Shown in pieces: positions 45,304 to 53,312 of a DNA stretch of 64,000 nt. A model generated the notes under the pieces. It saw only the letters and a program-made list of their open reading frames with translations. It was not told the origin of the DNA and made no database searches. How positions within the stretch are numbered: position 1 is the stretch's first letter; each line of letters begins with the position of its first letter. The stretch covers positions 310,001 through 374,000 of the forward strand of contig NZ_ASWB01000002.1 of NCBI RefSeq assembly GCF_000407445.1, in the 5' to 3' direction. The DNA is from Enterococcus moraviensis ATCC BAA-383. GTDB lineage: Bacteria; Bacillota; Bacilli; Lactobacillales; Enterococcaceae. A program made the translations under genes and the position numbers.

Positions 45304-46077
45304 TCAATTCGTTATTCTGTCGCCATCGATAACGAGTTTTGCGCCTGTTACAAAGCTGGATTCGTCACAAGAGAGATAAATAATACCATTTACGATATCT
45401 TCTGGTTTTCCTAAATAAGGGAACTGAATCGACTTTTTATAATCAGGTCTGATTTTTGGAAAAGTGGTTTCTATAATGGGAGTATCAATAATACCAGGAC
45501 AAATTGAATTGACACGGATATTATGGTTGGCATACTCAAAGGCAACATCTAGTGACAGAGAGCGAATAACATCTTGGACAGCTGCATAAGGACTGGAAGT
45601 AGGGAGATCCACCAATCCTTCAACGGTTGAAACATTGATAATCGAACCACCACCATTTTTTATCATAGAAGGGATGACCTCATTTAGACCATATACAAAA
45701 CTGTTTATATCGATACCTTGAATTTTTTTACAATCGTCAAGTGACAACTCTAAACTCATTTTTGGAGAAGAAATACCAGCAGTATTGACTAAAATGTCGA
45801 TTTTACCATAGGAAGCTATCACGTCAGAGATGACATTTTTCCAACTAACTCTAGAACTGACATCGTGTTGATAGGCAGATATGATTCCACCAGTTTGAGT
45901 TACAGCAGAAATGAGAGGGGAAAGTTTATCCAACTGTTTTCCTGTACAAACAATAATTGCGCCTTCTTCAGCTGCTGATTTGGCAGTTGTGCTACCAATA
46001 CGGCTATGAGCTTCTGTAATCAACATTACTTTACCTAATAATCTATTCATAAAAAAACCGCTATAATGAACTGTCAT
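45304..46077 (-). CDS. SDR-family protein with altered catalytic motifs
   Basis: 257 aa, Rossmann-fold short-chain dehydrogenase/reductase with all secondary-structure landmarks. Key residues are changed: the cofactor loop TGxxxGIG is TEAHSRIG, NNAG is NTAG, and the YxxxK catalytic pair is Tyr164 ... Gln168 (YAAVQ), so the usual Lys is missing. Ser150 (NVS) and the C-terminal VTGAKLVIDGD are kept. It is likely an inactive or repurposed SDR. ATG 46077 has AAAGGA 8 nt upstream and lies inside a perfect palindrome. A terminator-like stretch is not obvious downstream. Confidence 0.85.
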   Translation of the reverse strand: MTVHYSGFFMNRLLGKVMLITEAHSRIGSTTAKSAAEEGAIIVCTGKQLDKLSPLISAVTQTGGIISAYQHDVSSRVSWKNVISDVIASYGKIDILVNTAGISSPKMSLELSLDDCKKIQGIDINSFVYGLNEVIPSMIKNGGGSIINVSTVEGLVDLPTSSPYAAVQDVIRSLSLDVAFEYANHNIRVNSICPGIIDTPIIETTFPKIRPDYKKSIQFPYLGKPEDIVNGIIYLSCDESSFVTGAKLVIDGDRITN

Positions 46078-46082
46078 TATAG
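46061..46082. promoter_or_regulatory. perfect palindrome over the SDR start codon
   Basis: CTATAATGA (46061-46069), 4-nt centre, TCATTATAG (46074-46082). It covers the start codon of the minus-strand SDR gene. It may be an operator or an mRNA hairpin masking the start. Confidence 0.5.
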
Positions 46083-46228
46083 TTATCCTTTCTGATTATT
46101 CTAAACAATCGTTGCCTTTTCTACTAAAGAAATTTTAACTTGTAAAGTATGTCTATTTCTCATGCTTTAGTTTAATATAAATTTTTTTATTACGCCAATG
46201 ATATAGACGAAATAATGTCCTATATTAA

Positions 46229-46275
46229 AAACCTCAAATGAAAGAGAACGAAGTCTCTAACATTTGAGGTTTAGC
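46229..46275 (-). terminator. terminator of fruRKA
   Basis: AAACCTCAAATG (46229-46240) pairs with CATTTGAGGTTT (46261-46272), with an inner AGAGA/TCTCT. On the minus strand it ends in a T-rich tract. Confidence 0.8.
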
Positions 46276-46300
46276 AAACAGATTATTTAAAAGAAAATTA

Positions 46301-48220
46301 TTAAGCAACTGGTTTTTTAACGATACCTAGAATTACAGCAGAAACAATTGCGCCAATTGCGATAAATACTAGGTATAGAAGTGGGTGACTTAGTAATAAT
46401 GCTACGAACACACCACCGTGAGGAGCCAATAAACGGATACCAAAACCACCAACTAATCCTCCAGCTAATGCTGAACCTACGACGAAACTTGGAATAACAC
46501 GTAAAGGATCGGCTGCTGCAAAAGGAATTGCACCTTCTGTAACGAAGGATAATCCCATTACTAAGTTAGTCAAACCAGCATCTTTTTGATCTTTCGTAAA
46601 TTTATTTTTGAAAATCAATGTTGCAATGAAAATGGCTAACGGAGGAACCATCCCACCGGCCATAACAGAGGCCATAATAATACTACCGCCTTCTGTAACC
46701 GTTGCAGCGATTGAAGCAGTCCCAAATACGTAAGCCGCTTTATTGATCGGACCACCTAAGTCAATTGCCATCATACCACCAAGCAATGCACCTAAAAGTG
46801 CAGCATTAGTTCCATCTAAACTTAATAAGAAACCATTTAAACCATCATTGATGACCTTCATTGGTACATTGACTAAAAGCATCAAGCCACCTGTAATCAA
46901 TAAACCAAAAACTGGATAAAATAAAATTGTTTTGATCCCATCAAGTGATTTAGGTAACCCTTTGAAGAGTTTTTTCAAGAAAAGAATGACGTATCCAGCC
47001 AAGAACCCGCCGATCAATGCGCCTAGGAAACCAGCACCACCAGTGTTTGCTAATGCACCAGCTGCGAAGCCGACAATCAATCCTGGTCGATCTGCAATAC
47101 TTGAAGCGATAAATCCTGCTAAAACAGGTAACATAAAGCCGAATGCAGCACCACCAATTTGATTGAACCAAGAAGCTGCCTCATTATAATTACCAAGCAT
47201 ACTTAATTGATCTTGAGGGACCCCGATAAATTGATCGATCATAAATGAAAGAGCTATGGCAATTCCGCCACCGATAACGAATGGCAACATATGGGATACA
47301 CCATTCATCAAGTCTTTGTAAATTCTTGAACCGATAGAACCTTCTGCAGAACTAGATTCTTCATTACTATCTGACTCAGAACTGTGGAAAGTTGGTGCGG
47401 TACCGCTAGTTGCTAGAGTAATCAATTCTTCTGTTTTACGAATCCCATCACTAACAGGGCGGTTTACTAATTCCTTGCCATCGAAACGATTCATCTCAAC
47501 TTTTTTATCAGCTGCTACGATGACGCCATCAGCACGAGCAATATCTTCGGCTGTCAATCGATTTTTAATTCCCTCAGAACCATTTGTTTCGACTTTGATC
47601 TCAACGCCCATTTCCTTTGCTTTTTTCTTTAAAGCATCTTCAGCCATATAAGTGTGGGCGATACCAGTTGGGCACGCTGTAACAGCAACGACAAATTTAC
47701 GGTTTGTATCGTGTGTATTTTTAGTCGCTTCGTCCAGTTTTTCTTGTTTCTCTTCGGCTTCTTTAGCTTCTTCCGCAGATTGAAATAGATTTTGAACGTC
47801 TTCTGGTGTTTTTGTATCTTTTAATTTTGCTACAAAATCAGGATCAATCAGTAGGCGAGATAAGGCAGCTAAGGCTTGTAAATGAGTATCATTAGCGCCT
47901 TCTGGAGCTGCAATCATGAAGAACAAGTATGTTGGTTGTCCGTCTAATGCTTCATACTCAACACCAGAATGGCTTTTTGCAAATAGAACAGTTGCTTCTT
48001 TAACTGCACTATTCTTAGCATGTGGCATAGCGATGCCATCGCCAAGGCCAGTGGAAGTTTGTGCTTCACGAGCAAGAATACCTTCTTTGTATGTTTCGAT
48101 ATCAGAAATTCTACCACCATCGTACATTTTTTGGACCATTTCATCGATTGCGCCTTTTTTGTCAGTCGCTTGCAAATCCATGATCATCACGTCTTTGACT
48201 AATAAGTCTTTGATGTTCAT
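46301..48220 (-). CDS. fruA: fructose-specific PTS EIIABC
   Basis: 639 aa fusion. EIIA (1-150) with phospho-His67 (GIAMPHAKN). EIIB (about 175-280) with phospho-Cys183 (TACPTGIAHTYMAEDALKKKA). EIIC membrane part (about 310-639) with GGVSHMLPFVIGG-like start and GFLAGYVILFLKK. Imports fructose as fructose-1-phosphate for FruK. ATG 48220 has TTAGGAGGA upstream; the longer frame to 48253 has none. Third gene of fruR-fruK-fruA on the minus strand. Confidence 0.95.
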   Translation of the reverse strand: MNIKDLLVKDVMIMDLQATDKKGAIDEMVQKMYDGGRISDIETYKEGILAREAQTSTGLGDGIAMPHAKNSAVKEATVLFAKSHSGVEYEALDGQPTYLFFMIAAPEGANDTHLQALAALSRLLIDPDFVAKLKDTKTPEDVQNLFQSAEEAKEAEEKQEKLDEATKNTHDTNRKFVVAVTACPTGIAHTYMAEDALKKKAKEMGVEIKVETNGSEGIKNRLTAEDIARADGVIVAADKKVEMNRFDGKELVNRPVSDGIRKTEELITLATSGTAPTFHSSESDSNEESSSAEGSIGSRIYKDLMNGVSHMLPFVIGGGIAIALSFMIDQFIGVPQDQLSMLGNYNEAASWFNQIGGAAFGFMLPVLAGFIASSIADRPGLIVGFAAGALANTGGAGFLGALIGGFLAGYVILFLKKLFKGLPKSLDGIKTILFYPVFGLLITGGLMLLVNVPMKVINDGLNGFLLSLDGTNAALLGALLGGMMAIDLGGPINKAAYVFGTASIAATVTEGGSIIMASVMAGGMVPPLAIFIATLIFKNKFTKDQKDAGLTNLVMGLSFVTEGAIPFAAADPLRVIPSFVVGSALAGGLVGGFGIRLLAPHGGVFVALLLSHPLLYLVFIAIGAIVSAVILGIVKKPVA

Positions 48221-48277
48221 TGTTTTTCCTCCTAATTTTAAAAGCTGGTTCATGTCATTCGATAATGTCTAATAAGG

Positions 48278-49192
48278 TTACCTTATTTGTTCAATTTCAA
48301 CTTCTGAAATCAACTCGTCGATTAAATCGATTGAAGCCAAATCATCTGAAAAAGCTGTAGCACTGCCACATGCAATGCCCCATTTAAAGGCTTCAACAGG
48401 ATCATTATTTTTAGCAAACGTTCCTACAAAGCCAGCGATCATTGAGTCGCCAGCGCCAACCGAATTTTTTAAAGGTCTTTTTAGTACATTTGACTGATAA
48501 ATCCCATCTTTGGTGAATAATAACGCACCATCACCGGCCATTGAGATGATCACATGTTTCGCACCATCTTCTAACAAACGTTCTCCAAAGGGTAAGATGT
48601 CCTCTGTCGATTGAAACTCGACATCAAACAATTCAGCTAATTCATGATTGTTTGGTTTGATAAGTAAAGGTTTTTGCGGTAATGCATTTAGTAAGTCTTT
48701 GCCAGTTGTATCAATAACAAACTCTGCTTTTTTATCTTTAATGATTTGAATCAGTTCTTCGTAAAAACCTGCACGTAAGGTTGCAGGTGTGCTTCCTGAT
48801 AAAACAACAATATCACCAGCTGAAATCATACTTAGTGTTTCTTTCAAGCTTTGCATTTCTTCGTTGCAGATATTTGGACCTAAGCCATTGATTTCCGTTT
48901 CTGTTTCTGATTTTAGTTTGATATTGATTCGTGTATCTTCTTGAACGGTTGTAAAGTGTGTCTTAATTTGTTCTTTTGCCAACCAATCTGAAATAAAAGT
49001 TCCCGTAAAGCCGCCTAAAAATCCAAGTGCCGTCGATTCCGCATGGATTCTTTTCAAAATTCTGGAAACATTGATGCCTTTACCACCAGGTAATTTAAAA
49101 TCATTCGTCATTCGATTTAAATCACCAAGTTTAAGACCTTCAACATGAACGATAAAATCAATTGAAGGGTTTAATGTTACTGTGTAGATCAT
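48278..49192 (-). CDS. fruK: 1-phosphofructokinase
   Basis: 304 aa PfkB-family kinase making fructose-1,6-bisphosphate from fructose-1-phosphate. Motifs: TLNPSIDFIVHVEGL, GGKGINVSRILKRI near the N-terminus and the C-terminal catalytic SVGAGDSMIAGFVG. Overlaps the fruR stop by 4 nt (ATGA), so it is coupled to it. Could be a tagatose-6-phosphate kinase relative, but the fruR/fruA neighbours settle the role. Confidence 0.93.
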   Translation of the reverse strand: MIYTVTLNPSIDFIVHVEGLKLGDLNRMTNDFKLPGGKGINVSRILKRIHAESTALGFLGGFTGTFISDWLAKEQIKTHFTTVQEDTRINIKLKSETETEINGLGPNICNEEMQSLKETLSMISAGDIVVLSGSTPATLRAGFYEELIQIIKDKKAEFVIDTTGKDLLNALPQKPLLIKPNNHELAELFDVEFQSTEDILPFGERLLEDGAKHVIISMAGDGALLFTKDGIYQSNVLKRPLKNSVGAGDSMIAGFVGTFAKNNDPVEAFKWGIACGSATAFSDDLASIDLIDELISEVEIEQIR

Positions 49193-49941
49193 TTTACAGC
49201 CTCCTTGATTGTTGTTTTTTTCTGAAATTGTTCAAGTAACTCTGTTGAACATTCATCTGTGAGTATAATGACATCCTCAAGTTCAGTTACCTTTGTAAAG
49301 GTTACTTTATTCAATTTTGTTTGATCTATCAAAACATATGCTTCTTCTGCTTGCGTGATAGCTAAACGTTTTAGAGCGGCCTCCTCAGGGTCTGGTGTTG
49401 TTAAACCAAATTCAAGATGGACGCCGTTCATTCCCATAAAGACTTTATTGAAACGAAAATGACTAAGCTGTTCCATGCCAGTAGAACCTACGATTGCTTT
49501 TGTCGAAAGCTTTAGCAAGCCGCCAAGAATAATAGTATTGATATTTAAATCACCTAATTTTGCAGCATGGTGGACAGAATTCGTCACGACTGTGATGTTT
49601 TTACCTATTAAAAAAGGAAGCATTTCTAAAGTGGTCGATCCTGCATCCAAATAAATAACGTCACCATCATGAACATAAGTTGTTGCTAGTTTAGCAATTG
49701 CTTGTTTTTTTTGAGTGTTTTTGACTGATTTTTCAGTCATATCTTGTTCGAAGCCTAAATTTAAAATTCGTTTGGCACCACCATGAACACGTTCTAATAA
49801 ATCCGCATCTTCTAATTCTTGTAAATCCCGACGTATCGTTGATTCTGAAGCGTTTAGTAGTGTGGATAGTTCCTGAGACTTAACGACTGATTGTTGATCC
49901 AATAAACGTAAAATTGCTTGATGTCTTTCTTCTGTAAGCAT
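49189..49941 (-). CDS. fruR: DeoR-family fructose operon repressor
   Basis: 250 aa. N-terminal DeoR helix-turn-helix (MLTEERHQAILRLL, LSTLLNASESTIRRDLQELEDADLLERVHGGA) and a C-terminal sugar-phosphate sensor (DAGSTTLEMLPFL, TNSVHHAAKLG, GMNGVHLEFGLTTPDPEEAALKRL). Probably released by fructose-1-phosphate. ATG 49941 follows AGAGGG. First gene of the operon. Confidence 0.92.
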   Translation of the reverse strand: MLTEERHQAILRLLDQQSVVKSQELSTLLNASESTIRRDLQELEDADLLERVHGGAKRILNLGFEQDMTEKSVKNTQKKQAIAKLATTYVHDGDVIYLDAGSTTLEMLPFLIGKNITVVTNSVHHAAKLGDLNINTIILGGLLKLSTKAIVGSTGMEQLSHFRFNKVFMGMNGVHLEFGLTTPDPEEAALKRLAITQAEEAYVLIDQTKLNKVTFTKVTELEDVIILTDECSTELLEQFQKKTTIKEAVK

Positions 49942-50126
49942 TTTCAACCCTCTTTTCATTGATTATAATAGCACATATGAAATACAGATGCAATCAAAAA
50001 CGGTCAGAAACATTCAAAATCAGTTTAAAACAATCATGACAGGAGTAAAATAGCGAGAATTCTATTAGTTGACAAAGATGTTTGATCTTTGGCTTAATGA
50101 AGTAAGGGGAAATCGGAGGGATAAGT

Positions 50127-51623
50127 ATGAACAATCGTACAATATTGCAAGGATTTGAATGGTATCTACCTGCTGATGGTAAACATTGGCGACGTTTAAC
50201 TGAATTAGCCGAGGAAATACATAGTAAAGGAATCAATGGTATTTGGCTGCCACCAGCGTACAAAGGGGCGAACGGGGTAGAAGATGTTGGCTATGCTCCT
50301 TATGATTTGTATGATTTAGGTGAGTTTGATCAAAAAGGGACGATTCCAACTAAATATGGAACAAAAACGGAGTATTTAGAGTGTATCAAATGGTTAAAAG
50401 AAAATAGACTAGAGGTTTATGGAGATATTGTGTTTGACCATTTTATGGGAGCTGATGAGGAAGAAAATGTTTCAGCTGTGAAATATCATCCAGATAATCG
50501 GAATGAAATAGTAAGTGGGGAAGAAGAAATTTCTGCATGGACGAAATTCACTTTTCCAGGGAGAAAAAAGAAATACAATGATTATACTTGGACGTGGAAA
50601 AATTTTTCTGGCGTTGATTATGATGATCGTAGACAAGACCATGGAATTTTCAACTTTGAAGGAAAAGGGTGGGAACAAGATGTTGATAATGAAAATGGTA
50701 ATTATGACTATTTAATGGGGTGTAATTTGGATATGGAGTACTCTGAGACCGTTGCTCAGTTAAATAAGTGGGGAAAATGGTATCAAGAATTGACGAATCT
50801 CGATGGGTATCGTTTAGATGCGGTAAAACACATTCAGTTTAATTACTTTGTTGATTGGTTATTAAATAGAAGAAAAGAGAAGGGGCAGGATTTATTTGTT
50901 GTCGGGGAGTATTGGAATGGAGAACTGGAGAAACTTACCAATTATATTGATAGTTCAGGAACGTTGATTTCATTATTTGATGTCCCTTTACATTATCGTT
51001 TTTATGATGCAGCAAGCTCAAATGGGCAATATGATATGCGAAAAATTTTTGAAGGAACATTGGCTAAAGAACGTCCAGACTGGGCGGTAACCTTTGTTGA
51101 TAATCACGATACTCAAAAAGGACAAAGCTTAGAATCGTGGATCAATGGTTGGTTTAAAGTGCACGCGTATGCACTGATTTTACTTCGAAAAGCTGGAACA
51201 CCAGTTGTTTTTTGGGGTGATTTATTTGGAATTCCTTCTCAAGGGATAGAGGCTGTAGGAAGACCGTTAGAAGTATTGTTAAAAATTCGTGAATGTTTCG
51301 CTTACGGCAGTGAAATAGATTATTTTGATGATCCTGATGTCGTCGGCTGGATTAGAACAGGAACCTTTGAACGAGAAGAATCTGGCTTTGCAGTGATAAT
51401 GACGAATGCTGATGCAGGCGAAAAAAAAATGACAATCAGTGCGATTCATGCAGGAAAAGTATTTGTTGATATATTAGGAAATAATGATGCAAGAGTAACG
51501 TTGGATGAAACGGGAGGCGGAACATTTCCTGTGAATGGTGGACAAATTTCTGTTTACGTAACGGAAGAAATTGTCGAAAAAGTGAACCGAGACATCAAAC
51601 GCTCTGTTTTTGAGACAGATTAG
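50127..51623 (+). CDS. cytoplasmic alpha-amylase, GH13
   Basis: 498 aa, no signal peptide, so it acts on internal malto-oligosaccharides or glycogen-like glucan. Conserved GH13 regions are DIVFDHFMG, nucleophile Asp231 in GYRLDAVKHI, acid/base Glu261 in VVGEYWNG and FVDNHDTQ (Asp328). Similar in length to E. coli AmyA. CGGAGGG ribosome site. Divergent from fruR. The CRISPR leader begins right after it. Confidence 0.92.
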   Translation: MNNRTILQGFEWYLPADGKHWRRLTELAEEIHSKGINGIWLPPAYKGANGVEDVGYAPYDLYDLGEFDQKGTIPTKYGTKTEYLECIKWLKENRLEVYGDIVFDHFMGADEEENVSAVKYHPDNRNEIVSGEEEISAWTKFTFPGRKKKYNDYTWTWKNFSGVDYDDRRQDHGIFNFEGKGWEQDVDNENGNYDYLMGCNLDMEYSETVAQLNKWGKWYQELTNLDGYRLDAVKHIQFNYFVDWLLNRRKEKGQDLFVVGEYWNGELEKLTNYIDSSGTLISLFDVPLHYRFYDAASSNGQYDMRKIFEGTLAKERPDWAVTFVDNHDTQKGQSLESWINGWFKVHAYALILLRKAGTPVVFWGDLFGIPSQGIEAVGRPLEVLLKIRECFAYGSEIDYFDDPDVVGWIRTGTFEREESGFAVIMTNADAGEKKMTISAIHAGKVFVDILGNNDARVTLDETGGGTFPVNGGQISVYVTEEIVEKVNRDIKRSVFETD

Positions 51624-51869
51624 GTGAGAAAGTTAAAAAATAAACGTGACTTCTATTAAAAGAATAATTATACTTAGGAGAGTGTTTAAGTGGTATAAAC
51701 TACGTAAGCTAGGTGCGAACCCTAAGTGCACATAAAAACACTGAGAGACTCGCACCAATTTTTTGGTGAAATATGGAAGAAAATAACGTTTTTCTCATCT
51801 AATTCACATTTTTACCGGAAATTATGGTTGAAAAATGACAGATATGTAAACAGTTTGTCACTTTTCACA
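51624..51869 (+). other. CRISPR leader region
   Basis: 246 AT-rich bases between the amylase gene and the first repeat, with no open frame resembling cas2. It contains GGTGCGA (51712-51718) pairing with TCGCACC (51750-51756), and AGTGTTT (51681-51687) pairing with AAACACT (51736-51742). I recall a similar GGTGCGAACC...GCACC block from other type I-C leaders. The intact repeats begin here and the degenerate repeat is at the far end, so this is the leader side. Confidence 0.7.
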
Positions 51870-53045
51870 GTCTCACTCTTTATTGAGTGAGTGGATTGAA
51901 ATCAAAAGAAGTTTTAAGAAATGAAATAGGTTCAATAGTCTCACTCTTTATTGAGTGAGTGGATTGAAATGATATAGATAAAATGACTTTATCAAGCAAT
52001 ATTTTGTCTCACTCTTTATTGAGTGAGTGGATTGAAATTTTATTAGGTGCAGATATTTTTAAGGTTATACCGTGTCTCACTCTTTATTGAGTGAGTGGAT
52101 TGAAATCACACTAATAAAGAATCAAATAATCCTGAGGGGTGGGTCTCACTCTTTATTGAGTGAGTGGATTGAAATCAATAATGCTACTAGTGGTCACTTT
52201 ATCTCCTTGCGTCTCACTCTTTATTGAGTGAGTGGATTGAAATAAAAATGGCAAGCAAGAAATGGTCGTTGAAAACCGTCTCACTCTTTATTGAGTGAGT
52301 GGATTGAAATATTCGTGATGATATTTTCAGGATATACTTTCCCCGCGTCTCACTCTTTATTGAGTGAGTGGATTGAAATAGGCGAACCTGGAGTTACTGC
52401 AAAAATACGACTTCGTCTCACTCTTTATTGAGTGAGTGGATTGAAATGAAATACACTTTAGCTATGATCAATTATTTACGTCTCACTCTTTATTGAGTGA
52501 GTGGATTGAAATCGATGGTATTCAATATGTTAAGAACTTAATGAAAGTCTCACTCTTTATTGAGTGAGTGGATTGAAATAGATATTTCAACTTGTTGCTT
52601 ATCAATAAACGCAGCGTCTCACTCTTTATTGAGTGAGTGGATTGAAATTAAAATACTTAGATTTTGATCCATTGTTTTTCCTGTCTCACTCTTTATTGAG
52701 TGAGTGGATTGAAATTGTTAAAGGGCATGCAAACTACGCTCCGCATGGGCGTCTCACTCTTTATTGAGTGAGTGGATTGAAATTTTAACCCATCCGAAAT
52801 TCCCGTTATCCAATTGTTGGTCTCACTCTTTATTGAGTGAGTGGATTGAAATAAGGTGATGTTGACATTATAGGGAAACTGACTGTGTCTCACTCTTTAT
52901 TGAGTGAGTGGATTGAAATGGAGCATAATATTTAATTGTACACCTGTGCCTGATGTCTCACTCTTTATTGAGTGAGTGGATTGAAATCGGTTTAACTCTG
53001 GCGAACCTGGAGTTACTGCTAAGTCTCACTCTTTATTGAGTGAGT
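51870..53045 (+). CRISPR. CRISPR array, type I-C-like repeats, 18 repeats and 17 spacers
   Basis: 33-nt repeat beginning GTCTCACTC, with a 7-bp palindrome (CTCACTC / GAGTGAG) and the ATTGAAAT end typical of type I-C. Repeat starts: 51870, 51938, 52006, 52074, 52143, 52211, 52278, 52347, 52415, 52480, 52547, 52616, 52683, 52751, 52820, 52887, 52955 and the truncated 53023. The first seventeen look identical. Spacers are 32-36 nt. No cas gene lies within the window on either side (amylase upstream, pcrA downstream), so any Cas machinery must be encoded elsewhere. Spacers 8 and 17 share a 20-nt core. Confidence 0.99.
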
Positions 53046-53052
53046 TTTTTTA
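53023..53052 (+). terminator. truncated last repeat acting as terminator-like hairpin
   Basis: The final repeat keeps its first 23 bases, including the CTCACTC / GAGTGAG stem, then continues directly into a T-run. The repeat stem plus T-tract has the form of a rho-independent terminator for the pre-crRNA. Confidence 0.6.
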
Positions 53053-53312
53053 TATACTCAATCCCCAAAAAATCAAAAATACAATGCAAAAAATCTATAA
53101 TAAAACACTATTACTTGTTTTATCCATCGTCCTTAATATAGGATGATTTGTTTAGCATCATCTGAAAATCAAGCGATTAAAAACAAATGGAAGATAAAAG
53201 ATACGTGGCAAAACAAAAGGAAATTTTGTTCTATAAAATTCCATCATTATTAAAGAATTTTCTTCCTATTTTTGGTATAATGTATAAGATTGAAAAAAGA
53301 GAGAGGACGTTG
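53046..53312. other. short gap between CRISPR array and pcrA
   Basis: AT-rich. An extended -10 promoter for pcrA at 53273-53281 (TGG + TATAAT) is the only signal. The pcrA frame is open upstream to 53187 but without a ribosome site. Confidence 0.6.
53273..53281 (+). promoter_or_regulatory. extended -10 promoter of pcrA
   Basis: TGGTATAAT, matching TGnTATAAT; no clear -35. It lies inside the upstream extension of the pcrA frame, supporting the later start codon. Confidence 0.6.

Noticed and set aside
48220-48272. Longer fruA start at 48253
   Set aside because: The AGGAGGA ribosome site lies between it and the ATG at 48220.
51624-51869. Possible cas2 or cas1 remnant before the array
   Set aside because: Translation in the frames inspected shows no Cas2/Cas1 motif; only the leader is supported.
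52693-52893. Minus-strand frame across the CRISPR array
   Set aside because: Made of repeated repeat sequence; an array artefact, not a gene.
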